Origin: Bacillota bacterium
GTDB taxonomy: Bacteria; Bacillota; Negativicutes; Sporomusales; UBA7701
Length of the DNA: 64,000 nucleotides
Direction: 5' to 3'
Assembly (NCBI GenBank): GCA_023415775.1
Contig: JAEZJM010000036.1
Location: 1 to 64,000 of the forward strand
Below are positions 8,267 to 15,709 of this stretch, one piece after another. The notes beneath the pieces are model-generated. The model saw nothing but the letters and a program-made list of their open reading frames with translations. It was not told the origin of the DNA and made no database searches. Position 1 is the first letter of the stretch, and the number at the start of each line of letters is the position of its first letter. The position numbers were made by a program, and so were the translations under genes.

Positions 8267-9210
8267 CACCTTTGCCCAGCTGGCTTTCCACGGGCGAGCC
8301 GAGCCCGCTGCCGGTGGCCAAGCGCCGCTGGCGGCGGGCCGATTATTTGACCAAAACCCTCGCCGACATCCAGAGAATAATGGCCGAAGACATGCTCCAA
8401 ACCGGGGTTGCCGCCCGTCCGGGCCTTCTCCAGCCGCTCGAGCCGCGCGTAAAGGTCGCGGGGACGGTGCTGCTGCTGCTCGCCGTCGCGCTGACGGTCG
8501 GCATCCCGGCGCTGGCCGCCGTCCATGCTCTGCTCATCCTGGTCGCGTTGGCCTCCGGCATCGGCCTGCGGGCCTACCTAATCCGGGTTTGGCTGCCGGC
8601 CCTTATCTTCGCCGGCCTCGTCGTTTTGCCGGCCATCTTCAGCTGGGTGACTCCCGGCGACCCTCTTCTCTTCGTCTACCGTGGGGCGGAGTGGCGCGTC
8701 GGCCCGCTGACTCTGCCCGCCGACCTGGCCGTCACCAGGCAGGGGTTCACCGCCGCCGCCATGGTCCTGCTGCGCTCGGCCGCCTCTCTCGGCCTTGTCA
8801 TGCTGCTCGTCAAAACCACCCGCTGGCCGGCGCTCACCAAAGCCTTCCAATCCCTCGGCGTTCCCGCCATCTTCGTCATGGTGCTCGAACTCACATACCG
8901 CTACCTCTTCCTCTTCCTCCTCCTGCTGGCCGATTTTCTTCTCGGCCGCCGCAGCCGTCTGATCGGCGGCGAATCGGCCAGGGCCAGGCTCGAATGGATC
9001 GGCGGTACATTGGCAGGCTTTCTGCGCCTTGCCGGCGAATACAGTCGGGAAATAGCCGCCGCCATGACCGCGCGCGGCTTCGGCGGCGCGGGCCAGACGG
9101 CGCCCGCCGTTCGTCCCGGACCGGGCGAGGCCGCCTACTTAGCCGCCGTCATCGCTATCTGCTTTATTCTGCTGGGGGGCATCAATATTGGCAAACACGC
9201 CGGTCTTTGA
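8263..9210 (+). CDS. cbiQ: Cobalt/nickel ECF transporter transmembrane protein CbiQ
   Basis: 315 residues, somewhat longer than the usual 225-270 because of an N-terminal extension of about 45 hydrophilic residues. Membrane segments lie between about 60 and 145 and again near 175-240 and 290-308. The coupling motif AAAMTARGFGG (A-R-G type) that docks on the ATPase is near residue 275. The ATG overlaps the preceding stop by four bases and the gene end overlaps cbiO. It is the energy-coupling T component of the importer. Confidence 0.92.
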   Translation: MTPLPSWLSTGEPSPLPVAKRRWRRADYLTKTLADIQRIMAEDMLQTGVAARPGLLQPLEPRVKVAGTVLLLLAVALTVGIPALAAVHALLILVALASGIGLRAYLIRVWLPALIFAGLVVLPAIFSWVTPGDPLLFVYRGAEWRVGPLTLPADLAVTRQGFTAAAMVLLRSAASLGLVMLLVKTTRWPALTKAFQSLGVPAIFVMVLELTYRYLFLFLLLLADFLLGRRSRLIGGESARARLEWIGGTLAGFLRLAGEYSREIAAAMTARGFGGAGQTAPAVRPGPGEAAYLAAVIAICFILLGGINIGKHAGL

Positions 9211-10012
9211 ACTCAACGACGTCAGCTACGCCTACCGTCCCGGCGAAGACGCCCTCAGGGGCATAAACGTCGCCATCGCCGCCGGCGAGCGGGTCGCGCT
9301 CCTCGGCCCCAATGGCTGCGGCAAATCGACTCTCCAAAAGGTGCTAGCCGGCCTCATCTTCCCCGCCGGGCGGGTTATCGCCTTCGGGCGCCCCGTCACC
9401 GCCCAGGCGATGCGCGACGACGCCTTTGCCGCCGCATTCCGGCGCAGAGTGGGCTTCGTCTTCCAGAATGCCGACGTACAGATATTCTGCGCCAGCGTCC
9501 TCGACGAGATCATGTTCGGTCCCCTGGCTCTCGGGCTGTCCCCGGCCGACGCGCGGCGCCGGGCCGAAGAAATAATGGCCTTCGTGGGTATCGCCCCCCT
9601 CGCCGACCGCATGCCCCACCACCTCAGCGGCGGCGAAAAGAAAAAAGTCGCCATCGCCGCCGTGCTCGCCGTCAACCCTGACGTGCTCATCCTCGACGAG
9701 CCGACCAACGGCCTCGACCCCCGCACCCAGCGGTGGATGCTCGAAGCCCTCGCCCAACTGGCCGCCGCCGGCAAAACGATTATCACCGCAACCCATCACC
9801 TCGATACCGTCAGCGAGCTGGCCGAAAGAGTCATCGTCATGAACGAGGCCCACACCATCGCCGCCGACGGCCGTCCGGCCAACATCCTCCAGGACCGCGA
9901 ACTGCTCCTGGCCGCCAACCTCATCGACGAACTCTACCACGTACACCTCCACGGCGACGACGGCCATGTCCACATCCACCGCCACGAACCCGCCCCCGGG
10001 CGCCAACCATGA
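9188..10012 (+). CDS. cbiO: Cobalt/nickel ECF transporter ATPase CbiO
   Basis: 274-residue ABC ATPase: Walker A GPNGCGKST near residue 40, Q-loop FQNADVQIF, signature LSGGEKKKVAIAAVLA, Walker B VLILDEPTNGLDP and switch histidine ATHHLDTV. It powers metal import through CbiM/CbiQ. The start is TTG, 23 bases inside cbiQ, after a GGGGGG ribosome site. The C-terminus is a histidine-rich tail with about eight His within the last 30 residues, possibly a metal-binding or sensing segment. Confidence 0.94.
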   Translation: MANTPVFELNDVSYAYRPGEDALRGINVAIAAGERVALLGPNGCGKSTLQKVLAGLIFPAGRVIAFGRPVTAQAMRDDAFAAAFRRRVGFVFQNADVQIFCASVLDEIMFGPLALGLSPADARRRAEEIMAFVGIAPLADRMPHHLSGGEKKKVAIAAVLAVNPDVLILDEPTNGLDPRTQRWMLEALAQLAAAGKTIITATHHLDTVSELAERVIVMNEAHTIAADGRPANILQDRELLLAANLIDELYHVHLHGDDGHVHIHRHEPAPGRQP

Positions 10013-10029
10013 ACGCAGGGAGAGAACGA

Positions 10030-10662
10030 ATGCAGACCGACCAATTCTGTCGCGCCCTTGAAAACAAGCTGACCGGGCGCGTCCCCACAATCCAGAACGA
10101 AACCGACTACTTCGCCGCCGCCGTCGTCGTCGCCCTCGTGCCGCAGGGCGGCGAACTGGCCGTCCTCTTCGAAGTGCGCGCCGCCCAGCTTGCCTGGCAA
10201 CCGGGCGAAATATGCTTTCCCGGCGGCAAGATCGAGGCAGCCGACCCCGACCCGCAGCACGCCGCCGCGCGGGAAGCGTACGAGGAACTCGGGCTTCCCC
10301 CCGGCGCCCTGCGCCTTCTCGGCCCGCTCGACTACCTCGTCAGCCCTATCGGCGTAATCATCCACCCCTTTGCAGGCTACATCGCCGACCCGGCCGCGAT
10401 TCGGCCGGAAGCCGGCGAAGTCGCCGAAACCTTCACCGTCCCCCTGAAATTCTTCCTCGAAAACGAACCGCTATCCGCCGAAATGGAAGTCGCCACCCGG
10501 CCGCTGCCCGGTTTCCCCACCGAGCTCATCCCCGGCTACACGCGCGACTGGCGTCGCCGCGCCGTCTACCCCGTCCTCTTCTACCGCTACGGCAAATACG
10601 TCATCTGGGGATTGACGGCGAGGGTGATGTATAACTTCGTCGAGCTCTGCCGAGCGCTATAA
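10030..10662 (+). CDS. NUDIX hydrolase, CoA pyrophosphatase-like
   Basis: 210 residues. The Nudix box is present as GGKIEAADPD followed by REAYEELGL, and the preceding WQPGEICFPGG plus the following PLDYLVSPIGVIIHPFAGYI match the CoA/acyl-CoA pyrophosphatase group (NUDT7/NudL-like), which cleaves CoA to phosphopantetheine and 3',5'-ADP. An ATG at 10009 overlapping the cbiO stop is in frame, but GGGAG stands before the ATG at 10030, so that was chosen. It ends the cobalt operon and is followed directly by repeat copy 1. Confidence 0.85.
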   Translation: MQTDQFCRALENKLTGRVPTIQNETDYFAAAVVVALVPQGGELAVLFEVRAAQLAWQPGEICFPGGKIEAADPDPQHAAAREAYEELGLPPGALRLLGPLDYLVSPIGVIIHPFAGYIADPAAIRPEAGEVAETFTVPLKFFLENEPLSAEMEVATRPLPGFPTELIPGYTRDWRRRAVYPVLFYRYGKYVIWGLTARVMYNFVELCRAL

Positions 10663-10664
10663 CT

Positions 10665-10903
10665 GGAACCGCCTACTAGGTCCATCTGCTGCGTACCCGC
10701 AAGGGGCAGGCCGCAGTTCTAGCCGCTAACGCGCCAAGAACTTGCGCACTTGCTCCTCGGATGGCCCACTCGACGTACGCAACCCAGTACGCCGGCCGGG
10801 CGCTTACGCCATCCATGGCGCGCCCGGCACTAGGCCCATCCGGGGCCGTCGTCGCGGGCCATCCTCCGGTGCGCCTTGCATCTGGAGCCTATTAGGCGGT
10901 TCC
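10665..10903 (+). repeat. Nested-hairpin intergenic repeat, copy 1 (long form)
   Basis: 239 bp, two bases after the NUDIX stop. The outer arms GGAACCGCCTACTAGG-TCCA and TGGAGCCTATTAGGCGGTTCC pair almost perfectly yet differ from the arms of other copies. Inside are the shared block GTACCCGCAAGGGGCAGGCCG, a hairpin GTTCT / AGAAC, a hairpin around GTAC-gcaaccca-GTAC, and an extra hairpin GCCGGGCGC / GCGCCCGGC. Right inner boundary is the shared GCATCTGG. Confidence 0.85.
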
Positions 10904-10920
10904 GGCTTTCCGTAAATATA

Positions 10921-10955
10921 AAAACCCTCTGCATTGCAGAGGGTTTTGTTTTTGT
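10921..10955 (+). terminator. Terminator of the cobalt transporter operon
   Basis: Hairpin ACCCTCTGC / GCAGAGGGT with TTTTGTTTTT after it, 18 bases past repeat copy 1. Poly-A on the other side lets it also serve the convergent gene ending at 10958. Confidence 0.85.
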
Positions 10956-10957
10956 TC

Positions 10958-11233
10958 CTAAAACGCGCCACAGCCGGCGATTCGCCAGGAGTGCCCGTGC
11001 ATGACCTCGTTATACAGATCGCTCAGGGTGGCGAACATCGTCGTCCGCTTCGGCGAGCGCTTTTTGGTCAGCAGCGAGAACTTGAACCAGCGTCCGTCGC
11101 GGGATAGGTGATACAGGGCGTTGTTGATCTCGAGCAAAATCGCCTTCGTGGGAGAACTGCTGAGCGCATCCTCGATAGTCTTGACCGCTCTCCCGTCAAG
11201 TGGCGGTAGGGAAAAGAACTTGTCTTCTTGCAT
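10958..11233 (-). CDS. Hypothetical protein, about 91 residues
   Basis: No family recognised. The product is soluble and basic in its centre (KKRSPKRT), with the segments LLEINNALYHLSRDGRWFK and LSDLYNEVMHGHSW. The first suggests a small alpha/beta domain. GGGAG lies eight bases before the ATG at 11233; an upstream in-frame codon adds residues without a ribosome site. It converges on the cobalt operon and is divergent from the GH18 gene. Confidence 0.6.
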   Translation of the reverse strand: MQEDKFFSLPPLDGRAVKTIEDALSSSPTKAILLEINNALYHLSRDGRWFKFSLLTKKRSPKRTTMFATLSDLYNEVMHGHSWRIAGCGAF

Positions 11234-11599
11234 AGTACCCACGCTCCCTATCGTTACTCTATGCAATTGTCACACTACCATTATATCATTCGGCCTGTAA
11301 TAACGCGTCGAATAAAAAGGGCAAAAAACGACGCCAGCGAATCAGGACGAAGAGGAGAACGGTTTTCCTCTCTCGGAGGCAATATTCTGACAATAATTCG
11401 TAACCGGCGGTATCGGATGGGAGAACAGATGACTTCTCACCGGAGCACCGGCAGCCAAACCGCTACCGGGGTCGAAAAAACTGTCGTCAGAGGACGGACA
11501 AGCCGGACAATGCCGGCGGGACGCAGGCGACTTTTGGCGCGCATAAGAAAACCGTCCCCGCCAATACTAACGGTAAACAACAGGCGGAGGGAATGCGAA
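11234..11599. other. Long leader/intergenic region before the GH18 lipoprotein gene
   Basis: 366 bases without a convincing gene. It contains an inverted repeat GCGTCG / CGACGC near 11305-11335 and a possible three-way junction at 11492-11557 closed by GGACGG / CCGTCC with an internal GCCGG / CCGGC hairpin. It carries GGGACGCA as in c-di-GMP-I riboswitches but lacks the rest of that core. No promoter is clear. Confidence 0.4.
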
Positions 11600-12670
11600 A
11601 TGCGATACTTCAAAACAATCACCATACTCGTGCTTCTGATATTCGTGGCTGTCGCCGTAGCCGCAGCCGGGGGCTGCATGAAAAAACCGGCCCCCAAACC
11701 CCAACCCGGCACCCCCGGAGCGGTGACCAAGCCGCCGCGGATGGTTGTCGGTTATTACGAAAACCCCTGGCCCGGATCCCCTGAAAAAAGCGGCTCCTTT
11801 CCTTCGATGAAAACCTTCGCCAAGAGCATGTCCGCCGTCGGCCCCTTCTGGTACAAGGCCACGCCTGATGGCACCCTCGAAACAAAGGACAGCCAGCAGG
11901 TCTACGACACCGCGAGAAGCCTCGGCCTCAAGATGTACCCGCTTGTCACCAACAAAACCGGCTCCACCGACGCCGTCCTCGGCGACCCGGCCACCCGCAC
12001 CAAAACAATCGACAACATCGTCAAAGTCGTGCAGGACAAAAACTACGACGGCATCAACATCGACTTCGAACTCCTGCCGCCCAAGCACCGCGACAACCTG
12101 ACCGCCTTCATGGCCGAACTGTACCCGAAAATGAAAGCCATCAACAAAACGGTCATCATCTCCGTCTTCCCCAAGGTCGACGTCCATGAGGACGTCTCGG
12201 GCGCCTACAACTACCCCGAGCTCACCAAAAACGCCGACTTCCTCCAAATCATGCTCTACGACAGGCACTGGGCGACCTCCGAGCCGGGAGCCATCGCTCC
12301 CGTGGAGTGGTACGACAAAAATCTTCAGTACGCCGTCGACAACGGCGGCGGCGCCCACAAGATAATCGCCGGCATCAGCGCTTACGGCTACGACTGGAAG
12401 AAGGGCGGCGAAGGCGAAACAGTCACCTACGCCAACGCCATCGTCAAGGCCGAGCAAAAAGGCGCCAAGATCCTTTACGACGAAAAAGACCAGGCCCCCC
12501 ACTACACCTACGACGACCACGAAGTCTGGTTCGAGGACCAGCGGAGCACGGCCGCCAAACTCGACATCGTCGCCAAATACGACCCGGCCGGCATCGCCAT
12601 CTGGCGACTCGGACAGGAGCAGCCGGAAATCTGGCAGACCATCGACCAGAAATTTCCCAAACAGCAGTAA
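11600..12670 (+). CDS. Glycoside hydrolase family 18-like lipoprotein
   Basis: 356 residues. A lipoprotein signal ends at AAAGGC, placing the enzyme outside the cytoplasmic membrane, followed by a Pro/Lys linker (KKPAPKPQPGTPG). The rest is a GH18 TIM barrel: YDGINIDFELLP carries the D-x-x-D-x-D-x-E catalytic motif, LQIMLYDRHW resembles the substrate-binding M-x-Y-D motif and AGISAYGYDW the later barrel strand. This group includes spore germination hydrolases (YaaH/YdhD type) and chitinase-like enzymes acting on GlcNAc polymers such as peptidoglycan. GGCGGAGGG precedes the ATG. No LysM domain is seen. Confidence 0.85.
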   Translation: MRYFKTITILVLLIFVAVAVAAAGGCMKKPAPKPQPGTPGAVTKPPRMVVGYYENPWPGSPEKSGSFPSMKTFAKSMSAVGPFWYKATPDGTLETKDSQQVYDTARSLGLKMYPLVTNKTGSTDAVLGDPATRTKTIDNIVKVVQDKNYDGINIDFELLPPKHRDNLTAFMAELYPKMKAINKTVIISVFPKVDVHEDVSGAYNYPELTKNADFLQIMLYDRHWATSEPGAIAPVEWYDKNLQYAVDNGGGAHKIIAGISAYGYDWKKGGEGETVTYANAIVKAEQKGAKILYDEKDQAPHYTYDDHEVWFEDQRSTAAKLDIVAKYDPAGIAIWRLGQEQPEIWQTIDQKFPKQQ

Positions 12671-12679
12671 AGCGATAGA

Positions 12680-12714
12680 AAAAAACCTGCCGGTTCCCGC
12701 CGGCAGGTTTTTTC
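12680..12714 (+). terminator. Terminator of the GH18 gene
   Basis: Hairpin AACCTGCCGG / CCGGCAGGTT followed by TTTTTT, just past the stop at 12670. Confidence 0.9.
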
Positions 12715-12767
12715 CTGTCCTGGTAAGAAATAATAATACGAGAAGACAAGGGAAAGGCGGGAATGAT

Positions 12768-13277
12768 TTGGAAAAAGTCTTGATGCTGGTGGAGAACGGC
12801 TTCGAAGACGCCGAAGCCATCTACCCGTATTACCGCATGCAGGAGGCCGGGTACGCCGTCGACATCGTTGGGCCGGCCAAGGGAGCCGTTTACAAAGGCA
12901 AATACGGTTACCCGCTGACCGCCGCGCTGGCGCCCGCAGAAGTCGACATCGCCGCTTACGCCGCCGTCATCATCCCCGGCGGCCAGGCTCCCGACCGGAT
13001 GAGGACCAATGACAGGCTGGTCGAACTGGTCAAAGCCGCCCACGAACGTAACCTCGTCATCGGCGCCATCTGCCACGGCCCGCAGATGCTCATCGAAGCC
13101 GACATCGTCCGCGGCATCAACGTCACCTGCTACAAATCGGTGCTCACCGACATCCTCAATGCCGGCGGCATCTATCACGACTTGCCGGCGATAATCGACG
13201 CCGGGATCGTCACATCGAGAACCCCGGCCGACCTGCCGGAATTCTGCCGGCAGATACTGGCCCTCATGAAAAAATAA
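12768..13277 (+). CDS. DJ-1/PfpI family protein
   Basis: 169 residues with the class I glutamine-amidotransferase-like fold. The nucleophile elbow is AICHGPQ, the Glu at the active site is in ENGFEDAEA, and VIIPGGQAPDRMR is the family block after strand 4. Members act as intracellular proteases, glyoxalase/deglycase-like enzymes or stress proteins; the activity here is not determinable. The start is TTG at 12768. It forms a tight group with a thiamine-binding protein and a metal chaperone (16 and 2 base gaps). Confidence 0.88.
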   Translation: MEKVLMLVENGFEDAEAIYPYYRMQEAGYAVDIVGPAKGAVYKGKYGYPLTAALAPAEVDIAAYAAVIIPGGQAPDRMRTNDRLVELVKAAHERNLVIGAICHGPQMLIEADIVRGINVTCYKSVLTDILNAGGIYHDLPAIIDAGIVTSRTPADLPEFCRQILALMKK

Positions 13278-13293
13278 CCGGGAGGGAAACGAA

Positions 13294-13608
13294 ATGGCAA
13301 TCGTCGAAGTAACGATCGCCCCGATGGGCACGGCCACGCCCAGCATCAGCAAATACGTGGCCGCCTGCCACAAGGTGCTCGAAGAAGCCACCGACCTCAA
13401 ACACCAGCTCACCCCCATGGCCACCATCATCGAAGGCGACCTCGACCGCATCCTCGCGGTCATCCGCCGGATGCACGAAGTCCCCTTCGCCGAGGGAGCC
13501 CAGCGAGTCTCGACCCTCATCCGCGTCGACGACCGGCGCGACAAAGCAGCCACCATGGCCGGCAAAGTAAAAGCGGTCACCGATAAACTTCAATCAGGAG
13601 GGAAATAA
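13294..13608 (+). CDS. MTH1187-family thiamine-binding protein
   Basis: 104 residues of the small DUF77/YkoF-like family (EVTIAPMGTATPSISKYVA, then YHKVLEE-like ACHKVLEEA, TPMATIIEGDLDRILAVIRRMHE). Members form ferredoxin-like oligomers and several bind thiamine. GGGAGG precedes the ATG. It is between the DJ-1-like and metal-chaperone genes and almost certainly cotranscribed with both. Confidence 0.85.
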   Translation: MAIVEVTIAPMGTATPSISKYVAACHKVLEEATDLKHQLTPMATIIEGDLDRILAVIRRMHEVPFAEGAQRVSTLIRVDDRRDKAATMAGKVKAVTDKLQSGGK

Positions 13609-13610
13609 CG

Positions 13611-13850
13611 ATGTGCAAAACCTGCGGCTGCCACGGCGGCAGCATTGAAAAGGAGAAAATCACGGTTGAAGGCATGACCTGCAACCATTGCAAGGCGGCG
13701 GTCGAGAAAGCCGTGCGCGCCCTGCCCGGCGTAATGGCGGCGGAAGTCGACCTGGCCGCCAAAACCCTCAAAGTCGACCTCGACACCGCCAAATCCAGCC
13801 TGGATGCCGTGAAGAAAGCCGTCGAAGAGGCCGGCTACAAAGTAGTTTAG
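13611..13850 (+). CDS. copZ: Heavy-metal-associated domain protein, CopZ-like chaperone
   Basis: 79 residues. A cysteine-rich start (CKTCGC) precedes one HMA domain with the metal-binding GMTCNHC motif near residue 22 and the ferredoxin-like pattern ending EEAGYKVV. Such proteins carry Cu+ to P-type ATPases. The start is two bases after the previous stop, with GGAGG in that gene's end. No copper ATPase is adjacent. The N-terminal extra cysteines are unusual for CopZ and could form a second thiol site. Confidence 0.88.
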   Translation: MCKTCGCHGGSIEKEKITVEGMTCNHCKAAVEKAVRALPGVMAAEVDLAAKTLKVDLDTAKSSLDAVKKAVEEAGYKVV

Positions 13851-13863
13851 AATCTATACATGG

Positions 13864-13986
13864 GCGGACCGTTGATAGCCCCGTCTGCGTTGTTGTTTCG
13901 CCGGGCGTTTGCTAGCGTACGGCCCGAGTACGCGTCGCGGCACGCCCGGCGAAGCCGCCTAGCATACGGGGCTCTGAACGGCCCGC
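13864..13986 (+). repeat. Nested-hairpin intergenic repeat, copy 2
   Basis: 123 bp, 13 bases after the copZ stop. Outer arms read GCGGACCGTTGATAGCCCCGT and ACGGGGCTCTGAACGGCCCGC. The inside holds GCCGGGCGT / GCACGCCCGGC and the shared terminal stem GCGTAC / GTACGC. The block CCCGCAAGGGGCAGG is absent. Confidence 0.85.
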
Positions 13987-14032
13987 GGTAGATCCGCCGC
14001 TGAACCGTCTTCGGTAGTTCCGGCACATGCCA

Positions 14033-14062
14033 TTGACGATTAAGCGCACAATTTGTTATACT
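14033..14062 (+). promoter_or_regulatory. Promoter of the LCP protein gene
   Basis: TTGACG at 14033-14038 and TATACT at 14057-14062 with an 18-base spacer. The start point would lie near 14069, just before the hairpin at 14073. Confidence 0.6.
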
Positions 14063-14069
14063 CTAATAA

Positions 14070-14099
14070 AACGCCCCCACCCGAGGGGGCTTGTTTTTT
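14070..14099 (+). terminator. Hairpin with T-run between promoter and LCP gene
   Basis: GCCCCC / GGGGGC followed by TTGTTTTTT. It can end transcripts from copZ. Since a promoter lies just upstream, it would also be the very 5' end of the LCP transcript, acting as attenuator or stabiliser. Confidence 0.75.
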
Positions 14100-14125
14100 A
14101 ACCCGCAAGAGGAGGACAATAACCC

Positions 14126-15481
14126 TTGACCACTCGCCTTGAACGTCGTTTGTCCGAGCAGCGCATCAGCCATAAAAGACGCAACTGGGTTGTCGGGGTG
14201 TGCCTCGTGGTATTCCTGATGACGGTAACCGCTTCCTACATCTGGTTCGGCGGCAGTCTCATCAGCATGAACAGAATTATGCGCGCCGGCAGCGGCTTGC
14301 TGTTCTCATCGAGCAAAATCAACGTTCTCGTCCTGGGAGTGGACGAGCGGTCCGGCGATGTCGGCCGCTCCGACACCATGTTCGCCGTCACCGTCGATAC
14401 CGGTACCAGCGAGGCCGCGCTCCTGTCCGTGCCCCGCGACACCAGGGTCAAAATCCCCGGCCTCGGCTGGGACAAAATCAACCACGCCTACGCCACCGGC
14501 AAAGAGAAGCTCTCCCAGAAAGCGGCCGAAGAACTGTTGGGCATCCCCTTCGACTATCACGTGGTCATCAACTTCGCCGCCTTCGCCAAGATCGTCGACG
14601 CAGTCGGCGGCGTTGACATCGACATCGATAAAAGAATGTACTACCGGGACCCGTATGACGACCTCGTCATCGATTTCAGGCCAGGTCATCAGCATCTGGA
14701 CGGCAAATCGGCCATCAAGTACGTCCGCTACCGGGGCGAAGACGGCGATATCGGCCGCATCGAACGGCAGCAGAAATTCGTCAAAGCCATGCTCGATAAA
14801 GTGACAAGCCCCTCCATCATCCCCCGCGTGCCGTCAATAATCCGCGAAGTAAGCTCAGCGGTCAGCACCAACATGTCCACCAGCGAAATGCTGAGCATGG
14901 CGAAACTCCTAAACGACGCCAACAAGAAGGGGCTCAAGACCGACATGGTGCCCGGCCGGCCGGCTTATATCCGCGACATCAGCTACTGGCTGCCCGACAT
15001 CGTCGCCCTCCGCGAGCACATCGCCCAGATACAGGGCGGCGAGCTTGGCGGCAAACAGCTGGACGAAGCCGAACAGCTCGCCGCCGAATACGAGCGGTCC
15101 ATTCCGCGCGACATGAAGGTCCACGAAGCCCCCAAAACAGCCACAGCCCCCAAGGCGGCGGTCAAACCCGGCGACAAGGCGGCCGGGACGGACAAGGCTT
15201 CTCCGCCGGTGCCCGGCAAGATCACCGTCGCCGTCGTCAACGCCAGCGGCAACGCCAGCCTCGGCCCCAAGATGGCCGGCGTCCTCAAAGCCCGCGGCTT
15301 CGAAGTCGCCGGCGTCACGACCAGCGCCGCCCCGGCCAACAACACCATTGTCGTTTCCCACTCCACCAGCGGTGCCGTCGTCAACCAGCTCACCGGCCTG
15401 CCGTTCAAATATGTCCTGCAGATCAAGAGTGAGAGGCAGGCGGTGCAGGCCACCGTTTACATCGGCAAAGACTACAAGTAA
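14126..15481 (+). CDS. LytR-CpsA-Psr (LCP) family protein with LytR C-terminal domain
   Basis: 451 residues. A short cytoplasmic start is followed by one membrane segment (about 22-44), then the LCP catalytic domain (about 65-215) with VLVLGVDERSGDVGRSDTM, LSVPRDTRV and the arginine-rich RYRGEDGDIGRIERQQKF. A Lys/Ala/Pro linker (about 325-355) leads to a LytR_C domain (about 360-445). LCP enzymes attach undecaprenyl-linked glycopolymers to peptidoglycan or other acceptors. The start is TTG at 14126 after AAGAGGAGG. In a diderm Firmicute the acceptor is uncertain. PBP2 follows beyond repeat copy 3. Confidence 0.92.
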   Translation: MTTRLERRLSEQRISHKRRNWVVGVCLVVFLMTVTASYIWFGGSLISMNRIMRAGSGLLFSSSKINVLVLGVDERSGDVGRSDTMFAVTVDTGTSEAALLSVPRDTRVKIPGLGWDKINHAYATGKEKLSQKAAEELLGIPFDYHVVINFAAFAKIVDAVGGVDIDIDKRMYYRDPYDDLVIDFRPGHQHLDGKSAIKYVRYRGEDGDIGRIERQQKFVKAMLDKVTSPSIIPRVPSIIREVSSAVSTNMSTSEMLSMAKLLNDANKKGLKTDMVPGRPAYIRDISYWLPDIVALREHIAQIQGGELGGKQLDEAEQLAAEYERSIPRDMKVHEAPKTATAPKAAVKPGDKAAGTDKASPPVPGKITVAVVNASGNASLGPKMAGVLKARGFEVAGVTTSAAPANNTIVVSHSTSGAVVNQLTGLPFKYVLQIKSERQAVQATVYIGKDYK

Positions 15482-15485
15482 ACTC

Positions 15486-15606
15486 GGCCGTTGATAAGCC
15501 CCCATCTGCGTTGTTGTTCCGCCGGGCGCTTGCTAGCGTACGCCCCGAGTACGCGTCGCGGCACGCCCGGCGGAGCCGCCTAGCATCTGGGGGCTTCTGA
15601 ACGGCC
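15486..15606 (+). repeat. Nested-hairpin intergenic repeat, copy 3 (reference short form)
   Basis: 121 bp, starting four bases after the LCP stop. Outer arms GGCCGTTGATAAGCCCCCA and TGGGGGCTTCTGAACGGCC; inner arms CCGCCGGGCG / CGCCCGGCGG; terminal stem GCGTAC / GTACGC with loop GCCCCGA. Best template for the family. Confidence 0.88.
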
Positions 15607-15629
15607 TCCGGTTTTTGCACAATCCTATA

Positions 15630-15657
15630 CATCCCCCTCCGGGGGCTATTTTTTTTG
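15630..15657 (+). terminator. Terminator of the LCP gene
   Basis: CCCCCTCCGGGGG hairpin followed by an eight-T run, 24 bases after repeat copy 3 and before the PBP2 ribosome site. Confidence 0.75.
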
Positions 15658-15709
15658 CCCGCGGGAACAATAAGAAAGTTAACGACATAGCTGCCGGAGG
15701 AGTATTTAG

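Noticed and set aside
11492..11557. Possible c-di-GMP-I (GEMM) riboswitch before the GH18 gene
   Set aside because: A three-way junction can be drawn with GGGACGCA in place, but the conserved AAAGCC that follows and the 5' GCAAACC block are missing; kept only as an unexplained leader.
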